From CAZTDU01 sp964617355 (lineage in GTDB: Bacteria; Pseudomonadota; Gammaproteobacteria; Burkholderiales; SG8-39), in contig CAZTXP010000039.1 in assembly GCA_964617355.1 (NCBI GenBank), positions 1-64,000 of the forward strand: a stretch of DNA of 64,000 bases. Direction: 5' to 3'. Shown piece after piece: positions 32,147-40,881 of the stretch. A program made the position numbers and the translations under genes. Numbering within the stretch: the stretch's first letter is position 1; each line of letters opens with the position of its first letter. The notes under the pieces are model-generated. The model did no database searches. It was given only the letters and a program-made list of their open reading frames with translations, and had not been told where the DNA came from.

Positions 32147-32341
32147 CTACTTGCGCGCGTCCGAGCCGGGCTCGGGATCGGTCGGCGTACCCTTCGGGTA
32201 CGGCACCGGCCGATATTCGTCGGGGTTGGGCTTCTTCACGTTCGATGGCGGATTCTCGCGCAGGTACAGGGGCCCCTTCTGCCCGCAGGCGGAGAGGAGC
32301 GCAACGGACGCGAGCGCGGCGAGGATCCGGATGGTGTACAT
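32147..32341 (-). CDS. lptM: LPS translocon maturation lipoprotein LptM (YifL)
   Basis: This 64-aa lipoprotein has signal peptide residues 1-18, lipobox LSA-C19 and the invariant GQKGPLYL directly after the acylated cysteine, the LptM/YifL signature. A proline-rich tail follows. In E. coli LptM helps the LptDE translocon form native disulfides. Its position between cyaY (divergent) and lysA is conserved. ATG 32341 has GGGAG just upstream on the minus strand. Confidence 0.9.
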   Translation of the reverse strand: MYTIRILAALASVALLSACGQKGPLYLRENPPSNVKKPNPDEYRPVPYPKGTPTDPEPGSDARK

Positions 32342-32352
32342 GGAGGGAGCGG

Positions 32353-32358
32353 TAGAAT
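32353..32358 (+). promoter_or_regulatory. -10 box of cyaY
   Basis: TAGAAT (5/6) sits so that transcription would start near 32365, downstream of the in-frame ATG at 32364 but before ATG 32388. This favours the later codon as the start of cyaY. No clear -35 was found. Confidence 0.4.
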
Positions 32359-32387
32359 TCTTCATGGTAGCAGGATCGGACGACGGC

Positions 32388-32714
32388 ATGACTGACTCGG
32401 AATTCGAATCCCTCGCGGATGCCGCGCTCGCGGCCGCGGAGCGCGCCATCGAGGCGAGCGGCGCAGACGTGGACTTGCAGTGGAAGGGCGCTGGCGTGCT
32501 CGAGGTGGAGTTCGCGGATGGCACGAAAATGGTGCTCAACCGCCATGGCGCGGCGCGCGAGATCTGGGTCGCGGCGCGCAGTGGCGGATTCCATTTTCGC
32601 CACGACGGACGAAGCTGGCGAGATACGCGCGACGGCACCGAACTGTTTCCCGCGCTGTCGAGGCTGGTGTCGGCGCAGTCGGGCGCCGCGGTGATCCTTT
32701 CGTCGGCTTCCTGA
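32388..32714 (+). CDS. cyaY: Iron donor protein CyaY (bacterial frataxin)
   Basis: This 108-aa cytosolic frataxin binds iron and modulates Fe-S cluster assembly by IscS/IscU. The N-terminal MTDSEFESLADAAL helix aligns with that of E. coli CyaY, followed by the beta sheet: LEVEFADGTKMVLNRHGAAREIWVAARSGGFHF contains the family's NRH and EIWVA motifs. The acidic residues of helix 1 and strand 1 that bind iron are present. ATG 32388 gives the standard 106-109-aa length; 32364 would add eight residues and sits at the predicted transcription start. It is divergent from lptM and convergent with mrcA. Confidence 0.94.
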   Translation: MTDSEFESLADAALAAAERAIEASGADVDLQWKGAGVLEVEFADGTKMVLNRHGAAREIWVAARSGGFHFRHDGRSWRDTRDGTELFPALSRLVSAQSGAAVILSSAS

Positions 32715-32721
32715 GCCGGCG

Positions 32722-35058
32722 CTAGCCGGGGAACGAAGGCGCCGGCTTTGCGGGTGCCTCGCCAGGACTGCCGCCGGGTGCGCCGGGTGCGGATTCTCCC
32801 GAGGGTTCGCGCGGAATGTTCTCCTGGTAGAAGAACTCGGATGCGCGCTTGCCGTCTCGGGGAGCGCCAGGTTCGCCGCCCGGGTCGGCGCTCACCACGC
32901 CGGTCGGCACGGCGCGCGGCACCTCGGGGACGCCCTTCAGGACCTTTTCCATGTAGCTGATCCAGATCGGCAGGGCCGTCAGCCCCCCCGTCTCGTTGCG
33001 GCCCAGGTTCTTGGGCTGGTCGTAGCCGACCCACGCGATGCCGACGAGGTTGGCGTTGCTGTATCCGCAGAACCATGCGTCCACGTGTTCGTTCGTGGTG
33101 CCGGTCTTTCCCGCGAGGTCGCGACGGCCAATCTTCGAGGCGCGGCCTGCGGTGCCGTAGCGCGTCACGTCCTGCAGCATCGAGTCCATGATGAAGGCGT
33201 TGCGCCCGTCGATCGCGCGCAGCGCTTCGTCGCCCGCGCGGACCGGCTTCGCCGTGCCCAGGGAATTGCCGCGATCGTCGACGATGCGCGAAATGAAGTA
33301 GGGCTGGACCAGGTATCCCCCGTTCGCGAACACCGAGTAGGCGCGCGCCTGCTGGATCGGCGTCACCGCGCCCGCGCCCAGCGCCATGGTCAGGTAGGCC
33401 GGGTGCTTGTCCGCCTCGAAGCCGAAGCGCGTCACGTAGTCCTGCGCGTACTTCGGGCCGATGGCCTGAAGGATGCGGATCGAGACCATGTTCTTCGACT
33501 TCGCGAGGCCGGTGCGCATCGGCATCGGCCCCTCGAACTTGCCGTCGTAGTTCTTCGGCTCCCAGCGCTGGCTGCCGGTGACGTCGGCCTCCACCACGAT
33601 CGGCTCGTCGGGGATGATCGTCGCCGGCGTGAAGCCCTTCTCGAGCGACGCCGAGTAGATGAAGGGCTTGAAGGACGAGCCCGGCTGCCGCCACGCCTGC
33701 GTGACGTGGTTGAACTTGTTGCGATTGAAGTCGAAGCCGCCGACGAGGGCCCGGATCGCGCCGTCGTTGGGATCGACGGACACGAACGCGGCCTCGGCCT
33801 CCGGCAGCTGCGCGACCTGCCAGGCGTTCTTCTCGCCGCGCACGACGCGAATCAGGGCGCCGCGCCGGATGCGGCGAGGGGGGGCGGCCTTGTCGTCCAG
33901 GGACCGGGCGACGTACTTTAGGGCCTCGCCCGTGATCGTGATCTCCTCGCCGCTCTTGAGTACCGCCCGGACTTCCTTCGCGCTGGCTGCGATGACCAGC
34001 GCGGCCAGCAGGTCCTCGCTGTCGAACATGTCGGCCAGCGCTTCTTCATAGGCGTCCTCGTTCGCAGTGGGCGCGAGGTCCGCGAAGCCTTCGGGCCCCC
34101 GGTAGCCGTGGCGGCGCTCGTATTCGAGCAAGCCGCGACGCAATGCGGCGTATGCGGCCTCCTGGTCGGCTTGCCGGATCGTCGTGTAGACCCGGAATCC
34201 CTTGGTGTAGACCTCCTCCGGGTACAAGTCGTGTACGGCCTGCCGGACCATTTCCGCGACGTATTCGGCTCGCACGGGGAAGTCGTCCACCGTGCGCCGC
34301 GTCTGCAGTGTCGCCTTCGAGGCCTCGGCGAACTGCGCGTCGGTGATATGGCCGAGTTCCTTCATCCGGCGCAGCACGTAGAGCTGGCGCTGCTTGGCGC
34401 GTTGCGGATTTGCAACAGGGTTGAAGGTCGACGGCGCCTTGGGCAGGCCGGCCAGCATCGCGGTCTCGGCGAGGCTGAGGCCGTCGAGGGATTTTCCGTA
34501 GTAGATCTGCGCCGCCGCGGCGAAGCCGTAGGCGCGCTGCCCAAGGTAGATCTGGTTCACGTACAGCTCGAGGATCTGCTCCTTCGTAAGGTTGGCCTCG
34601 ATCTTGTAAGACAGCATGGCTTCATAAAGCTTGCGCGTGAGGGTCTTCTCCGTGGAGAGGAAGAAGTTCCGCGCCACCTGCATCGTGATCGTGCTCGCGC
34701 CCTGCCGTCGTCCGCCCGAGGAGACGTTCTGGTAGGCCGCGCGCATCACGCCGACATAGTCGACGCCCGAGTGCTGGTAGAAGCGCTCGTCCTCGGCGGC
34801 GAGGATGGCGTTCTTCAGCGTCGCGGGTACCGCCTTGATCGCGACGACCGTGCGGCGTTCCTCGCCGAACTCGCCGATCAGCGTTCCTTCGGCCGTGTAC
34901 ACCCGAAGGGGGATCTTGGGCTGGTAATCGGTGATCGTGTCCAGCGAGGGCAGCTGGGGGTAGGTGACCGCGACGACGAAGACCGCGCCCATCAGGGCGA
35001 CGATGGCGCAGCCGGCCAGGAAGACCAGCGGAAACAGCAAAAAACGTAGCCACTTCAA
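32722..35058 (-). CDS. mrcA: Penicillin-binding protein 1A (bifunctional transglycosylase/transpeptidase)
   Basis: This 778-aa class A PBP is anchored by an N-terminal helix (residues 5-32). The GT51 domain shows the catalytic glutamate in AAEDERFYQHSGVD, then GASTITMQVARNFF and ILELYVNQIYLGQRAYGF. An OB-like insertion of about 110 residues separates it from the transpeptidase domain, where SxxK is PGSSFKPF, SxN is AKSKNMVS and KTGT is LAGKTGTTNEH. The C-terminal tail is Pro/Gly-rich. It is divergent from the pilus operon, the standard mrcA-pilMNOPQ arrangement. TATCAT on the minus strand (35110-35115) is a candidate -10 box. Confidence 0.96.
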   Translation of the reverse strand: MKWLRFLLFPLVFLAGCAIVALMGAVFVVAVTYPQLPSLDTITDYQPKIPLRVYTAEGTLIGEFGEERRTVVAIKAVPATLKNAILAAEDERFYQHSGVDYVGVMRAAYQNVSSGGRRQGASTITMQVARNFFLSTEKTLTRKLYEAMLSYKIEANLTKEQILELYVNQIYLGQRAYGFAAAAQIYYGKSLDGLSLAETAMLAGLPKAPSTFNPVANPQRAKQRQLYVLRRMKELGHITDAQFAEASKATLQTRRTVDDFPVRAEYVAEMVRQAVHDLYPEEVYTKGFRVYTTIRQADQEAAYAALRRGLLEYERRHGYRGPEGFADLAPTANEDAYEEALADMFDSEDLLAALVIAASAKEVRAVLKSGEEITITGEALKYVARSLDDKAAPPRRIRRGALIRVVRGEKNAWQVAQLPEAEAAFVSVDPNDGAIRALVGGFDFNRNKFNHVTQAWRQPGSSFKPFIYSASLEKGFTPATIIPDEPIVVEADVTGSQRWEPKNYDGKFEGPMPMRTGLAKSKNMVSIRILQAIGPKYAQDYVTRFGFEADKHPAYLTMALGAGAVTPIQQARAYSVFANGGYLVQPYFISRIVDDRGNSLGTAKPVRAGDEALRAIDGRNAFIMDSMLQDVTRYGTAGRASKIGRRDLAGKTGTTNEHVDAWFCGYSNANLVGIAWVGYDQPKNLGRNETGGLTALPIWISYMEKVLKGVPEVPRAVPTGVVSADPGGEPGAPRDGKRASEFFYQENIPREPSGESAPGAPGGSPGEAPAKPAPSFPG

Positions 35059-35143
35059 GGGACTTGGACCGATCCCGGAAAAGGTTGCAGGGGGCCAGGG
35101 AAAGGTAGCATGATAGCCCTCCCCCTGCTTGCGGAGGATTCAC

Positions 35144-35172
35144 TAGACACGGGGGATAGTTGTTGCTAGGAT
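35144..35172 (+). promoter_or_regulatory. Predicted sigma-70 promoter of pilMNOPQ with extended -10
   Basis: The -35 box is TAGACA (35144-35149, 5/6), the spacer is exactly 17 bases and the -10 box is TAGGAT (35167-35172, 4/6). The -10 is preceded by TGC, which makes an extended -10. Transcription would start near 35179, about 49 bases before ATG 35228. The rest of the 169-base mrcA-pilM gap shows nothing else recognisable. Confidence 0.6.
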
Positions 35173-35227
35173 TTCACGCAGATTCTACGTATCGTGCCTA
35201 ACGCGCAGATACGAAAGGGAAAAAGGG

Positions 35228-36304
35228 ATGAGCCTAGACATCTTCAAGCCGAAAGCACCGCCGTTGTTCGGGCTGGACATCAGTTCTTCGTCGGTGAAGA
35301 TGCTGGAAATCGTCGACGCCGGGAAGGGCGCCTACCGCGTCGAGCGCTATGCCATCGAGCCGCTGCCTCGAGAGGCGGTGGTGGACGGAAACATCAATAA
35401 CCTGGAGGCGGTCGCCGAGGCGGTGAAGCGCGGCCACAAGCGCCTCGCCACTCGCACCAAGCACGTCGCCATGTGCGTGCCCTCCGGCGCGGTGATCACC
35501 AAGAAGATCATCGTGCAGGGCGGCATGCGCGAGGACGAGCTCGAGGTGCAGGTCGAGGGCGAGGCCAACCAGTACATCCCGTTCGCGCTCGAGGAGGTCA
35601 ACCTCGACTTCCAGGTCGTGGGTCCGTCGCCGACCAACCCCGACGAGCAGGAAGTCATGATCGCGGCGACCCGCAAGGAAAAGGTCGAGGACCGCGTCGC
35701 GGTGGCCGAGTCCGCGGGCCTGAAGGCCCTAGTCATGGACGTCGAGTCGATGGCCCAGCAGTCGGCCCTCGGGCTCGTGGTGCGCCAGCTCCCGGGCGCC
35801 GGCAAGGACCAGAACATCGCCATCGTCGACGTCGGCGCCAACGTGATGCAGGTTTCCGTGCTGCGCAACGACCAGTCGGTGTACAGCCGCGAGCAGGCCT
35901 TCGGCGGATCGCAGCTGACGCAGGACATCTGCAACCGCTACGGCATGAACCCGGAGGAAGCCGAGAACGCGAAGCGCTCCGGCGGCCTGCCCGACGACTT
36001 CGAGGCCGAGGTGCTGCGCCCGTTCATGGAGAACCTGTCCATGGAGATCCAGCGCGCGCTGCAGTTCTTCTTCACTTCGACCTCGTACAACACCGTCGAC
36101 CACATCCTGCTCGCCGGCGGCTCGGCCGTCATCCCGGGCCTCGACGAGGTCGTGAACACCCGCACCCAGGTTCCCACGATCGTCGCCAATCCGTTCGCCG
36201 CCATGCAGGCTTCGCCGCGCATCCAGATGAAGAAGCTCGTCATCGACGCGCCCAGCCTGATCGTCGCCTGCGGCCTCGCACTGCGGAGGTTCGACCCGAC
36301 ATGA
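35228..36304 (+). CDS. pilM: Type IV pilus assembly protein PilM
   Basis: This 358-aa cytoplasmic actin-like ATPase has the FtsA-like fold. The phosphate loops are LFGLDISSSSVKMLEI at the start and VDVGANVMQVSVL in the middle, with LLAGGSAVIPGLDEVV near the end. PilM binds the cytoplasmic N terminus of PilN and links the motor to the PilNOP alignment complex. The stop overlaps pilN (ATGA). A purine-rich ribosome-binding region (GAAAGGGAAAAAGGG) precedes ATG 35228. Confidence 0.96.
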   Translation: MSLDIFKPKAPPLFGLDISSSSVKMLEIVDAGKGAYRVERYAIEPLPREAVVDGNINNLEAVAEAVKRGHKRLATRTKHVAMCVPSGAVITKKIIVQGGMREDELEVQVEGEANQYIPFALEEVNLDFQVVGPSPTNPDEQEVMIAATRKEKVEDRVAVAESAGLKALVMDVESMAQQSALGLVVRQLPGAGKDQNIAIVDVGANVMQVSVLRNDQSVYSREQAFGGSQLTQDICNRYGMNPEEAENAKRSGGLPDDFEAEVLRPFMENLSMEIQRALQFFFTSTSYNTVDHILLAGGSAVIPGLDEVVNTRTQVPTIVANPFAAMQASPRIQMKKLVIDAPSLIVACGLALRRFDPT

Positions 36305-36915
36305 GCACCCGTATCAACCTATTGCCGCACCGCGCCGAGAAGCGCAAGCGCTCGCGGCAGCACTTCATGGTCATGGCCGGCATCGCCGCCGCGATCGGCG
36401 TCGGCGTCGTCGCCATGGTGCACGTCTACTACGCCGGGCGGATCGCGACCCAGGCCGAGCGCAACGAGTTCCTGAAGAAGGAAAACGCGAAGCTCGACAA
36501 GGAGATCGACGAGATCAAGCGCCTGAAGGACGAGATCGCGCAGTTGATCGCGCGCAAGACGGCGATCGAGACCCTGCAGAACGACCGCGCGCAGACGGTG
36601 CACCTGCTTGAGGAGCTGGTGCGCCAGATGCCGGAGGGCGTGTACCTGAAGTCGGTCACGCAGAAGGGCCTTCTCGTCAACCTGCAGGGCTACTCGCAGT
36701 CGAACGCGCGGGTGTCGACGCTGATGCGCAACATCGAGTCGTCGCCCTGGCTTGCCAGCCCCGAGCTCGTCGAGATCCAGGCCTCCGCGGTGGACAAGAA
36801 GCGCGTGTCCTCCTTCAACATGAACCTGCAGCTCAAGCGTGCCGCGCCGCCGGCCAAGGATGCGTCCAAGGACGCGCCCAAGGACGCCGGCAAGGCTGCC
36901 GCGAAGAAGGGTTGA
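36301..36915 (+). CDS. pilN: Type IV pilus assembly protein PilN
   Basis: This 204-aa bitopic inner-membrane protein starts with the PilM-binding motif STRINLLPHRAEKRK. One membrane helix follows (residues 22-44), then a coiled coil (about residues 50-95, FLKKENAKLDKEIDEIKRLK) and a ferredoxin-like periplasmic domain (residues 105-180). The last 20 residues are a Lys/Ala/Asp-rich tail not typical of shorter homologues. It forms a heterodimer with PilO, encoded four bases downstream. Confidence 0.95.
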   Translation: MSTRINLLPHRAEKRKRSRQHFMVMAGIAAAIGVGVVAMVHVYYAGRIATQAERNEFLKKENAKLDKEIDEIKRLKDEIAQLIARKTAIETLQNDRAQTVHLLEELVRQMPEGVYLKSVTQKGLLVNLQGYSQSNARVSTLMRNIESSPWLASPELVEIQASAVDKKRVSSFNMNLQLKRAAPPAKDASKDAPKDAGKAAAKKG

Positions 36916-36918
36916 GCC

Positions 36919-37569
36919 ATGGCCGTCAACTTCAACGCGGTACTCGAGGACTTCAAGCGCACCAACTGGTCCGACCCGGGCACCTGGTCGGCCGCGCCGA
37001 AGCTCGTCGTCGTCGCCGCCGTGCTGGTGGCGATCCCGGTGGTCGGCTATTTCGCCGACACGCAGACCCAGATCGAGGATCTCGAGCGCGGCGCGCAGCA
37101 GGAAGTCAAGCTCAAGGACGAGTACAAGGGCAAGAAGCAGCAGGCCGTGAACCTGGACCTGCACAAGCAGCAGCTGCGCGAGATCAACGACTCCTTCGGC
37201 GCGCTGCTCAAGCAGCTGCCGGACAAGTCCCAGATGGACGCGCTGCTCGTCGACATCAACCAGGCGGGCCTCGGCCGCGGCCTGCAGTTCGAGACCTTCA
37301 AGCCCGGCGGCGAGTCGGTGCGCGAGTCGTTCGCCGAGCGCCCGATCTCGATCAAGGTCACGGGCACGTACCACGACATGGGCGCGTTCGCGAGCGACAT
37401 CGGGGCGCTGTCCCGGATCGTCACCCTGAACGACGTGCAGATCGAGGCGGGCAAGGACGGCGTGCTCGCGATGGGCGCCACCGCGAAGACGTTCCGATAC
37501 CTCAGCGAGGAGGAGACGAACGACCAGCGCAAGGCGGCTGCCTCGAAGAAGGGACCGGCCAAGAAATGA
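36919..37569 (+). CDS. pilO: Type IV pilus assembly protein PilO
   Basis: This 216-aa bitopic protein has a membrane helix at residues 30-50, a coiled coil (about 55-95) and a periplasmic domain. That domain contains the family's KQLPDKSQMDALLVDINQAGLGRGLQFE and SFAERPISIKVTGTYHDMGAFASDIGAL. It pairs with PilN and holds PilP on the periplasmic side. The stop overlaps pilP by four bases. Together pilMNOPQ encodes the envelope-spanning alignment complex of the type IV pilus; motor, pilin and prepilin peptidase genes are elsewhere. Confidence 0.95.
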   Translation: MAVNFNAVLEDFKRTNWSDPGTWSAAPKLVVVAAVLVAIPVVGYFADTQTQIEDLERGAQQEVKLKDEYKGKKQQAVNLDLHKQQLREINDSFGALLKQLPDKSQMDALLVDINQAGLGRGLQFETFKPGGESVRESFAERPISIKVTGTYHDMGAFASDIGALSRIVTLNDVQIEAGKDGVLAMGATAKTFRYLSEEETNDQRKAAASKKGPAKK

Positions 37570-38150
37570 AACCGAACCACGACAAGCGGGCCCGCCGGGC
37601 CTGGCGAGCCGCGGCGCTCGTCGCCAGCACGGCGCTGCTGGCGGCCTGCGGCGGCGACGAACACAGCGACCTGAAGTCCGAGCTCGACCGGATGTCCAAG
37701 GACATGCGCGGCCGCATCGAGAAGCTGCCCGAGGTCAAGCCGTACGAGCCGGTCGCCTACAAGGCGGAAAAGGATAACCAGGGCAAGCCCTTCGTCGACC
37801 CGTTCCGCCCGAGCCGCATCGAGGTCGCGCAGGCGGAGAAGGTCGCCCCGTCGGCGGCCACCGCGCGCGTGAAGCAGGAGCAGGACCGCGCCAAGGAGCC
37901 GCTGGAGGCCTTCGCTCTGGAGTCCATCCAGATGCAGGGCACCCTCACGCAGGGCAAGGAGACGTTCGCGCTCGTGAAGGCGGGAAGCAACCTCTACCGC
38001 GTTCGCAAGGGCAACTACATGGGGCAGAACTTCGGCGTGATCACGGCCATCGACGAAGGCCAGATCAGCCTCAAGGAGCTCGTCCAGGACGGCGGCGGGG
38101 AGTGGATTGAACGCCAGAGTTCGCTGCAACTGCAGGAAGCGAGGAAATAA
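37566..38150 (+). CDS. pilP: Type IV pilus assembly lipoprotein PilP
   Basis: This 194-aa lipoprotein has lipobox LAA-C28. The N-terminal part of the mature protein is extended and charged, and contains the KPFVDPFRPSR motif that binds PilNO. The C-terminal beta domain (LEAFALESIQMQGTL, VRKGNYMGQNFGVITAIDEGQISLKELV) contacts the secretin PilQ. It has a 28-residue leader with an unusually long basic n-region. The gene overlaps pilO by four bases and ends two bases before pilQ. Confidence 0.95.
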   Translation: MKPNHDKRARRAWRAAALVASTALLAACGGDEHSDLKSELDRMSKDMRGRIEKLPEVKPYEPVAYKAEKDNQGKPFVDPFRPSRIEVAQAEKVAPSAATARVKQEQDRAKEPLEAFALESIQMQGTLTQGKETFALVKAGSNLYRVRKGNYMGQNFGVITAIDEGQISLKELVQDGGGEWIERQSSLQLQEARK

Positions 38151-38152
38151 CC

Positions 38153-40267
38153 ATGAAAACCAGGATCCTGTCCGCTGTACTCACGATCGGGCTGTGGCTC
38201 GTCTGCGCTGCAGGCGCCCGGGCGCAGAACGCCATCGAGTCCTTCAACGTGGTCCAGGACGGCGGCAAGGTCGTCGTCCGCATCACGACGAAGGAGCCCC
38301 TGCAGGCGGTGCCCGCCAACTTCACCGTCGCGACCCCGCCGCGCATCGCGTTCGACTTCGCGGGGATCTCGAACGGACTTGGCCGTGCTTCCCAGAACAT
38401 CGGCGAGGGCGAGCTTCGCTCGATGAACGTCGTGCAGGGCTCCGACAAGACACGGCTGGTGCTCAACCTGCGCCGGCCGGTGACCCATGATGTCGCGCTT
38501 GACGGCAAGTCGGTGGTGGTCACGCTGACGAACCCGGTGGCGACGACCGCGGCGCCCGCGGCGAGCGCGCAGGTCGCGCACTTCGCGGAAGGCCGCGGCG
38601 ACCAGAAGCACGCCGTGAAGGAGATCGACTTCCGTCGTGGTCGCCAGGGCGAGGGCCGCGTGGTGATCGACCTGTCGGACACCTCGACCGGCATCGACAT
38701 CCGCCAGCAGGGCCAGAACCTCGTGGTCGACCTGCTCAAGACCTCGATTCCCGACAACCTGCGCAAGCGCTACGACGTGGTCGACTTCTCCACGCCGGTG
38801 CAGACGATCAACGCGTTCGCGCAGGGCGAGAACGTCCGCCTCGTGATCGAGCCCAAGGGCCAGTGGGAATACAACGCCTACCAGACCGACACGCAGTTCG
38901 TCGTCGAGGTGAAGCCCCGCGTCGAGTCCCGCACAGGCCAGCGTGGCTACACGGGGGAGAAGCTGTCGCTGAACTTCCAGAACGTCGAGGTGCGGGCGGT
39001 ACTGAACGTGATCGCCGACTTCACCGACCTCAACGTGATCACCAGCGACAGCGTGAGCGGCAACATCACCCTGCGCTTGAAGGAAGTGCCCTGGGACCAG
39101 GCGCTCGACATCATCCTGCAGACGCGCGGCCTTGACATGCGGCGCAGCGGGAGCGTGATCTGGATCGCGCCGCGCGACGAGCTCGCGACCCGCGAGAAGC
39201 TCGCGCTCGAAGCCCAGCAGCAGATCACGGACCTCGAGCAGACGCGCACCGAGAGCTTCCAGATGAACTACCAGAAGGCGGCGGACGTCCAGAAGCTGCT
39301 GTCCGACCAGAACCAGCGCATCCTTTCGAAGCGGGGAAGCGCGGTAGTCGACCAGCGCACCAACACGCTCTTCGTGCAGGACGTGCCGAGCCGCCTCGAG
39401 GAAGTGCGCAAGCTGCTGGCCAAGATCGACGTGCCGGTCCGGCAGGTCATGATCGAGGCGCGCATCGTAGAGGCGTCGGACACCTTCGCGAAGAACCTGG
39501 GCGCACGCCTGGGCTACAACGATATCTCGGTGGCGGCGCAGGGTGGCCGCGGCGGCAACGCGATCCTCGGATCGCGCGACGATCGCGTCATCTTCTCGGG
39601 CAACACCACTGGCGTCGGCATCCGCACCGGCCAGACGCCCGACGACGGCACGGGCTACTTCCCGGCGGGCAACAACGTGAACCTTCCGGCGGCGGGCCTG
39701 AACTCGTTCAGCGTCGGCCAGCTCGCGTTCACGCTGTTCCGTCCCAGCCTGACCCGGTTCATCAACGCAGAAATCACCGCACTCGAGGCCGACGGCAAGG
39801 GCAAGATCATCTCCAGCCCGCGTGTCCTCACGGCCGACCAGGTCGAGGCGCTGATCGAGCAGGGCACGGAGATTCCGTACCAGCAGGCCACGTCCTCGGG
39901 CGCCACCTCGGTGTCGTTCCGCAAGGCCAACCTGGCGCTGAAGGTGAAGCCGCAGATCACGCCGGACGGCAATGTGATCATGACGCTGGACGTCAACAAG
40001 GACGCCCCCGGGGCGACCACGCCCGCCGGCGTGCAGATCAGCACCAAGCACGTGAAGACCGAGGTACTGGTCGAGAACGGCGGCACGGTGGTGATCGGCG
40101 GCATCTTCGAGCAGACCGAGCGGCAGGACGTGACGCAAGTGCCGTTCCTCGGCGACCTGCCGTACATCGGCTTCATGTTCAAGAACCGCGCGACCTCGAA
40201 CCAGAAGACCGAGCTGCTCGTGTTCATCACGCCGCGCATCGTCAACGAGCGGCTGACGATTCGCTAG
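38153..40267 (+). CDS. pilQ: Type IV pilus secretin PilQ
   Basis: This 704-aa outer-membrane secretin has a signal peptide (residues 1-24), two AMIN peptidoglycan-binding domains (about 30-130 and 150-250), and a secretin/TonB N0 domain (LSLNFQNVEVRAVLNVIADFTDLNVI). An N1 domain follows (LLSDQNQRILSKRGSAVVDQRTNTLFVQDV). The C-terminal secretin barrel includes ISSPRVLTADQVEALIEQGTEIPY and the signature GGTVVIGGIFEQTERQDVTQVPFLGDLPYIGFMFK. It forms the outer-membrane gate for the pilus and closes the operon; a strong terminator follows 18 bases after the stop. Confidence 0.97.
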   Translation: MKTRILSAVLTIGLWLVCAAGARAQNAIESFNVVQDGGKVVVRITTKEPLQAVPANFTVATPPRIAFDFAGISNGLGRASQNIGEGELRSMNVVQGSDKTRLVLNLRRPVTHDVALDGKSVVVTLTNPVATTAAPAASAQVAHFAEGRGDQKHAVKEIDFRRGRQGEGRVVIDLSDTSTGIDIRQQGQNLVVDLLKTSIPDNLRKRYDVVDFSTPVQTINAFAQGENVRLVIEPKGQWEYNAYQTDTQFVVEVKPRVESRTGQRGYTGEKLSLNFQNVEVRAVLNVIADFTDLNVITSDSVSGNITLRLKEVPWDQALDIILQTRGLDMRRSGSVIWIAPRDELATREKLALEAQQQITDLEQTRTESFQMNYQKAADVQKLLSDQNQRILSKRGSAVVDQRTNTLFVQDVPSRLEEVRKLLAKIDVPVRQVMIEARIVEASDTFAKNLGARLGYNDISVAAQGGRGGNAILGSRDDRVIFSGNTTGVGIRTGQTPDDGTGYFPAGNNVNLPAAGLNSFSVGQLAFTLFRPSLTRFINAEITALEADGKGKIISSPRVLTADQVEALIEQGTEIPYQQATSSGATSVSFRKANLALKVKPQITPDGNVIMTLDVNKDAPGATTPAGVQISTKHVKTEVLVENGGTVVIGGIFEQTERQDVTQVPFLGDLPYIGFMFKNRATSNQKTELLVFITPRIVNERLTIR

Positions 40268-40285
40268 CCGTTGCATCGCCGAACG

Positions 40286-40318
40286 ACGGCCAGGCCGAGC
40301 GCCTGGCCGTTTCTTTTT
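40286..40318 (+). terminator. Rho-independent terminator of pilMNOPQ
   Basis: The perfect 9-bp stem ACGGCCAGG / CCTGGCCGT has a 7-base loop and is followed by TTTCTTTTT. It separates the pilus operon from aroK-aroB, which in many relatives are read through. Confidence 0.85.
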
Positions 40319-40329
40319 GCGGCGGCGGA

Positions 40330-40335
40330 TAACAT
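40330..40335 (+). promoter_or_regulatory. -10 box of aroK, giving a leaderless start
   Basis: TAACAT (5/6) ends 6 bases before ATG 40342, so transcription should start at the ATG itself. It lies immediately after the pilQ terminator, the place where a new promoter is required. Confidence 0.45.
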
Positions 40336-40341
40336 AGCGCC

Positions 40342-40881
40342 ATGGACGCGGCGGCCGCACCGGGCATCTTCCTCGTCGGCATGATGGGGGCCGGCAAGAC
40401 CACGGTCGGGCGGCTGCTGGCCCGGCGGCTCGGGCGCCGCTTCGTGGATTCCGACGTCGAGATCGAATCGCGCTGTGGTGTGCGTATCCCGTTGATCTTC
40501 GAGATCGAGGGGGAGGCGGGCTTCCGCGCGCGCGAGCGCGCGGTGATCGAGGAGCTCACCCAAGAGGCCGGCATCGTGCTTGCCACGGGCGGCGGCGCCG
40601 TGCTTGCGCCGGAGAATCGCCGGGCATTGTCTTCGCGCGGCACCGTGATCTACCTTTGCGCGCAACCGCCGGATCTCTACCGTCGCGTGCGACACGACCG
40701 CAACCGGCCGTTGCTCGCGACCGCGGATCCGCTGAGGCGCCTGGAAGAGCTGTACGAGTTGCGAGACCCGCTGTATCGAGAGGTGGCAGACCTCGTGGTG
40801 GACACCGGCCGCCAGAAGGCGCCGACGCTCGCGCGCCAGCTGGTCGAGGCCCTGGAGGAACGATGCCGACGCTCCGCGTAG
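40342..40881 (+). CDS. aroK: Shikimate kinase
   Basis: This 179-aa cytosolic kinase phosphorylates shikimate at position 3 in aromatic amino-acid synthesis. Walker A is GMMGAGKTTVG (near residue 14). The shikimate-binding motifs are FVDSDVEIESRCG (DxD), FEIEGEAGFRARE and ATGGGAV; the lid arginine is in RHDRNRPLL. No Shine-Dalgarno site precedes ATG 40342, consistent with a leaderless mRNA. It overlaps aroB by 19 bases, ensuring coupled expression of two pathway enzymes. Confidence 0.95.
   Translation: MDAAAAPGIFLVGMMGAGKTTVGRLLARRLGRRFVDSDVEIESRCGVRIPLIFEIEGEAGFRARERAVIEELTQEAGIVLATGGGAVLAPENRRALSSRGTVIYLCAQPPDLYRRVRHDRNRPLLATADPLRRLEELYELRDPLYREVADLVVDTGRQKAPTLARQLVEALEERCRRSA

Noticed and set aside
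32364..32387. ATG 32364 as the start of cyaY
   Set aside because: The predicted transcription start falls at or just after this codon, and alignment with known CyaY N termini (M-x-D-S-E-F) supports ATG 32388.
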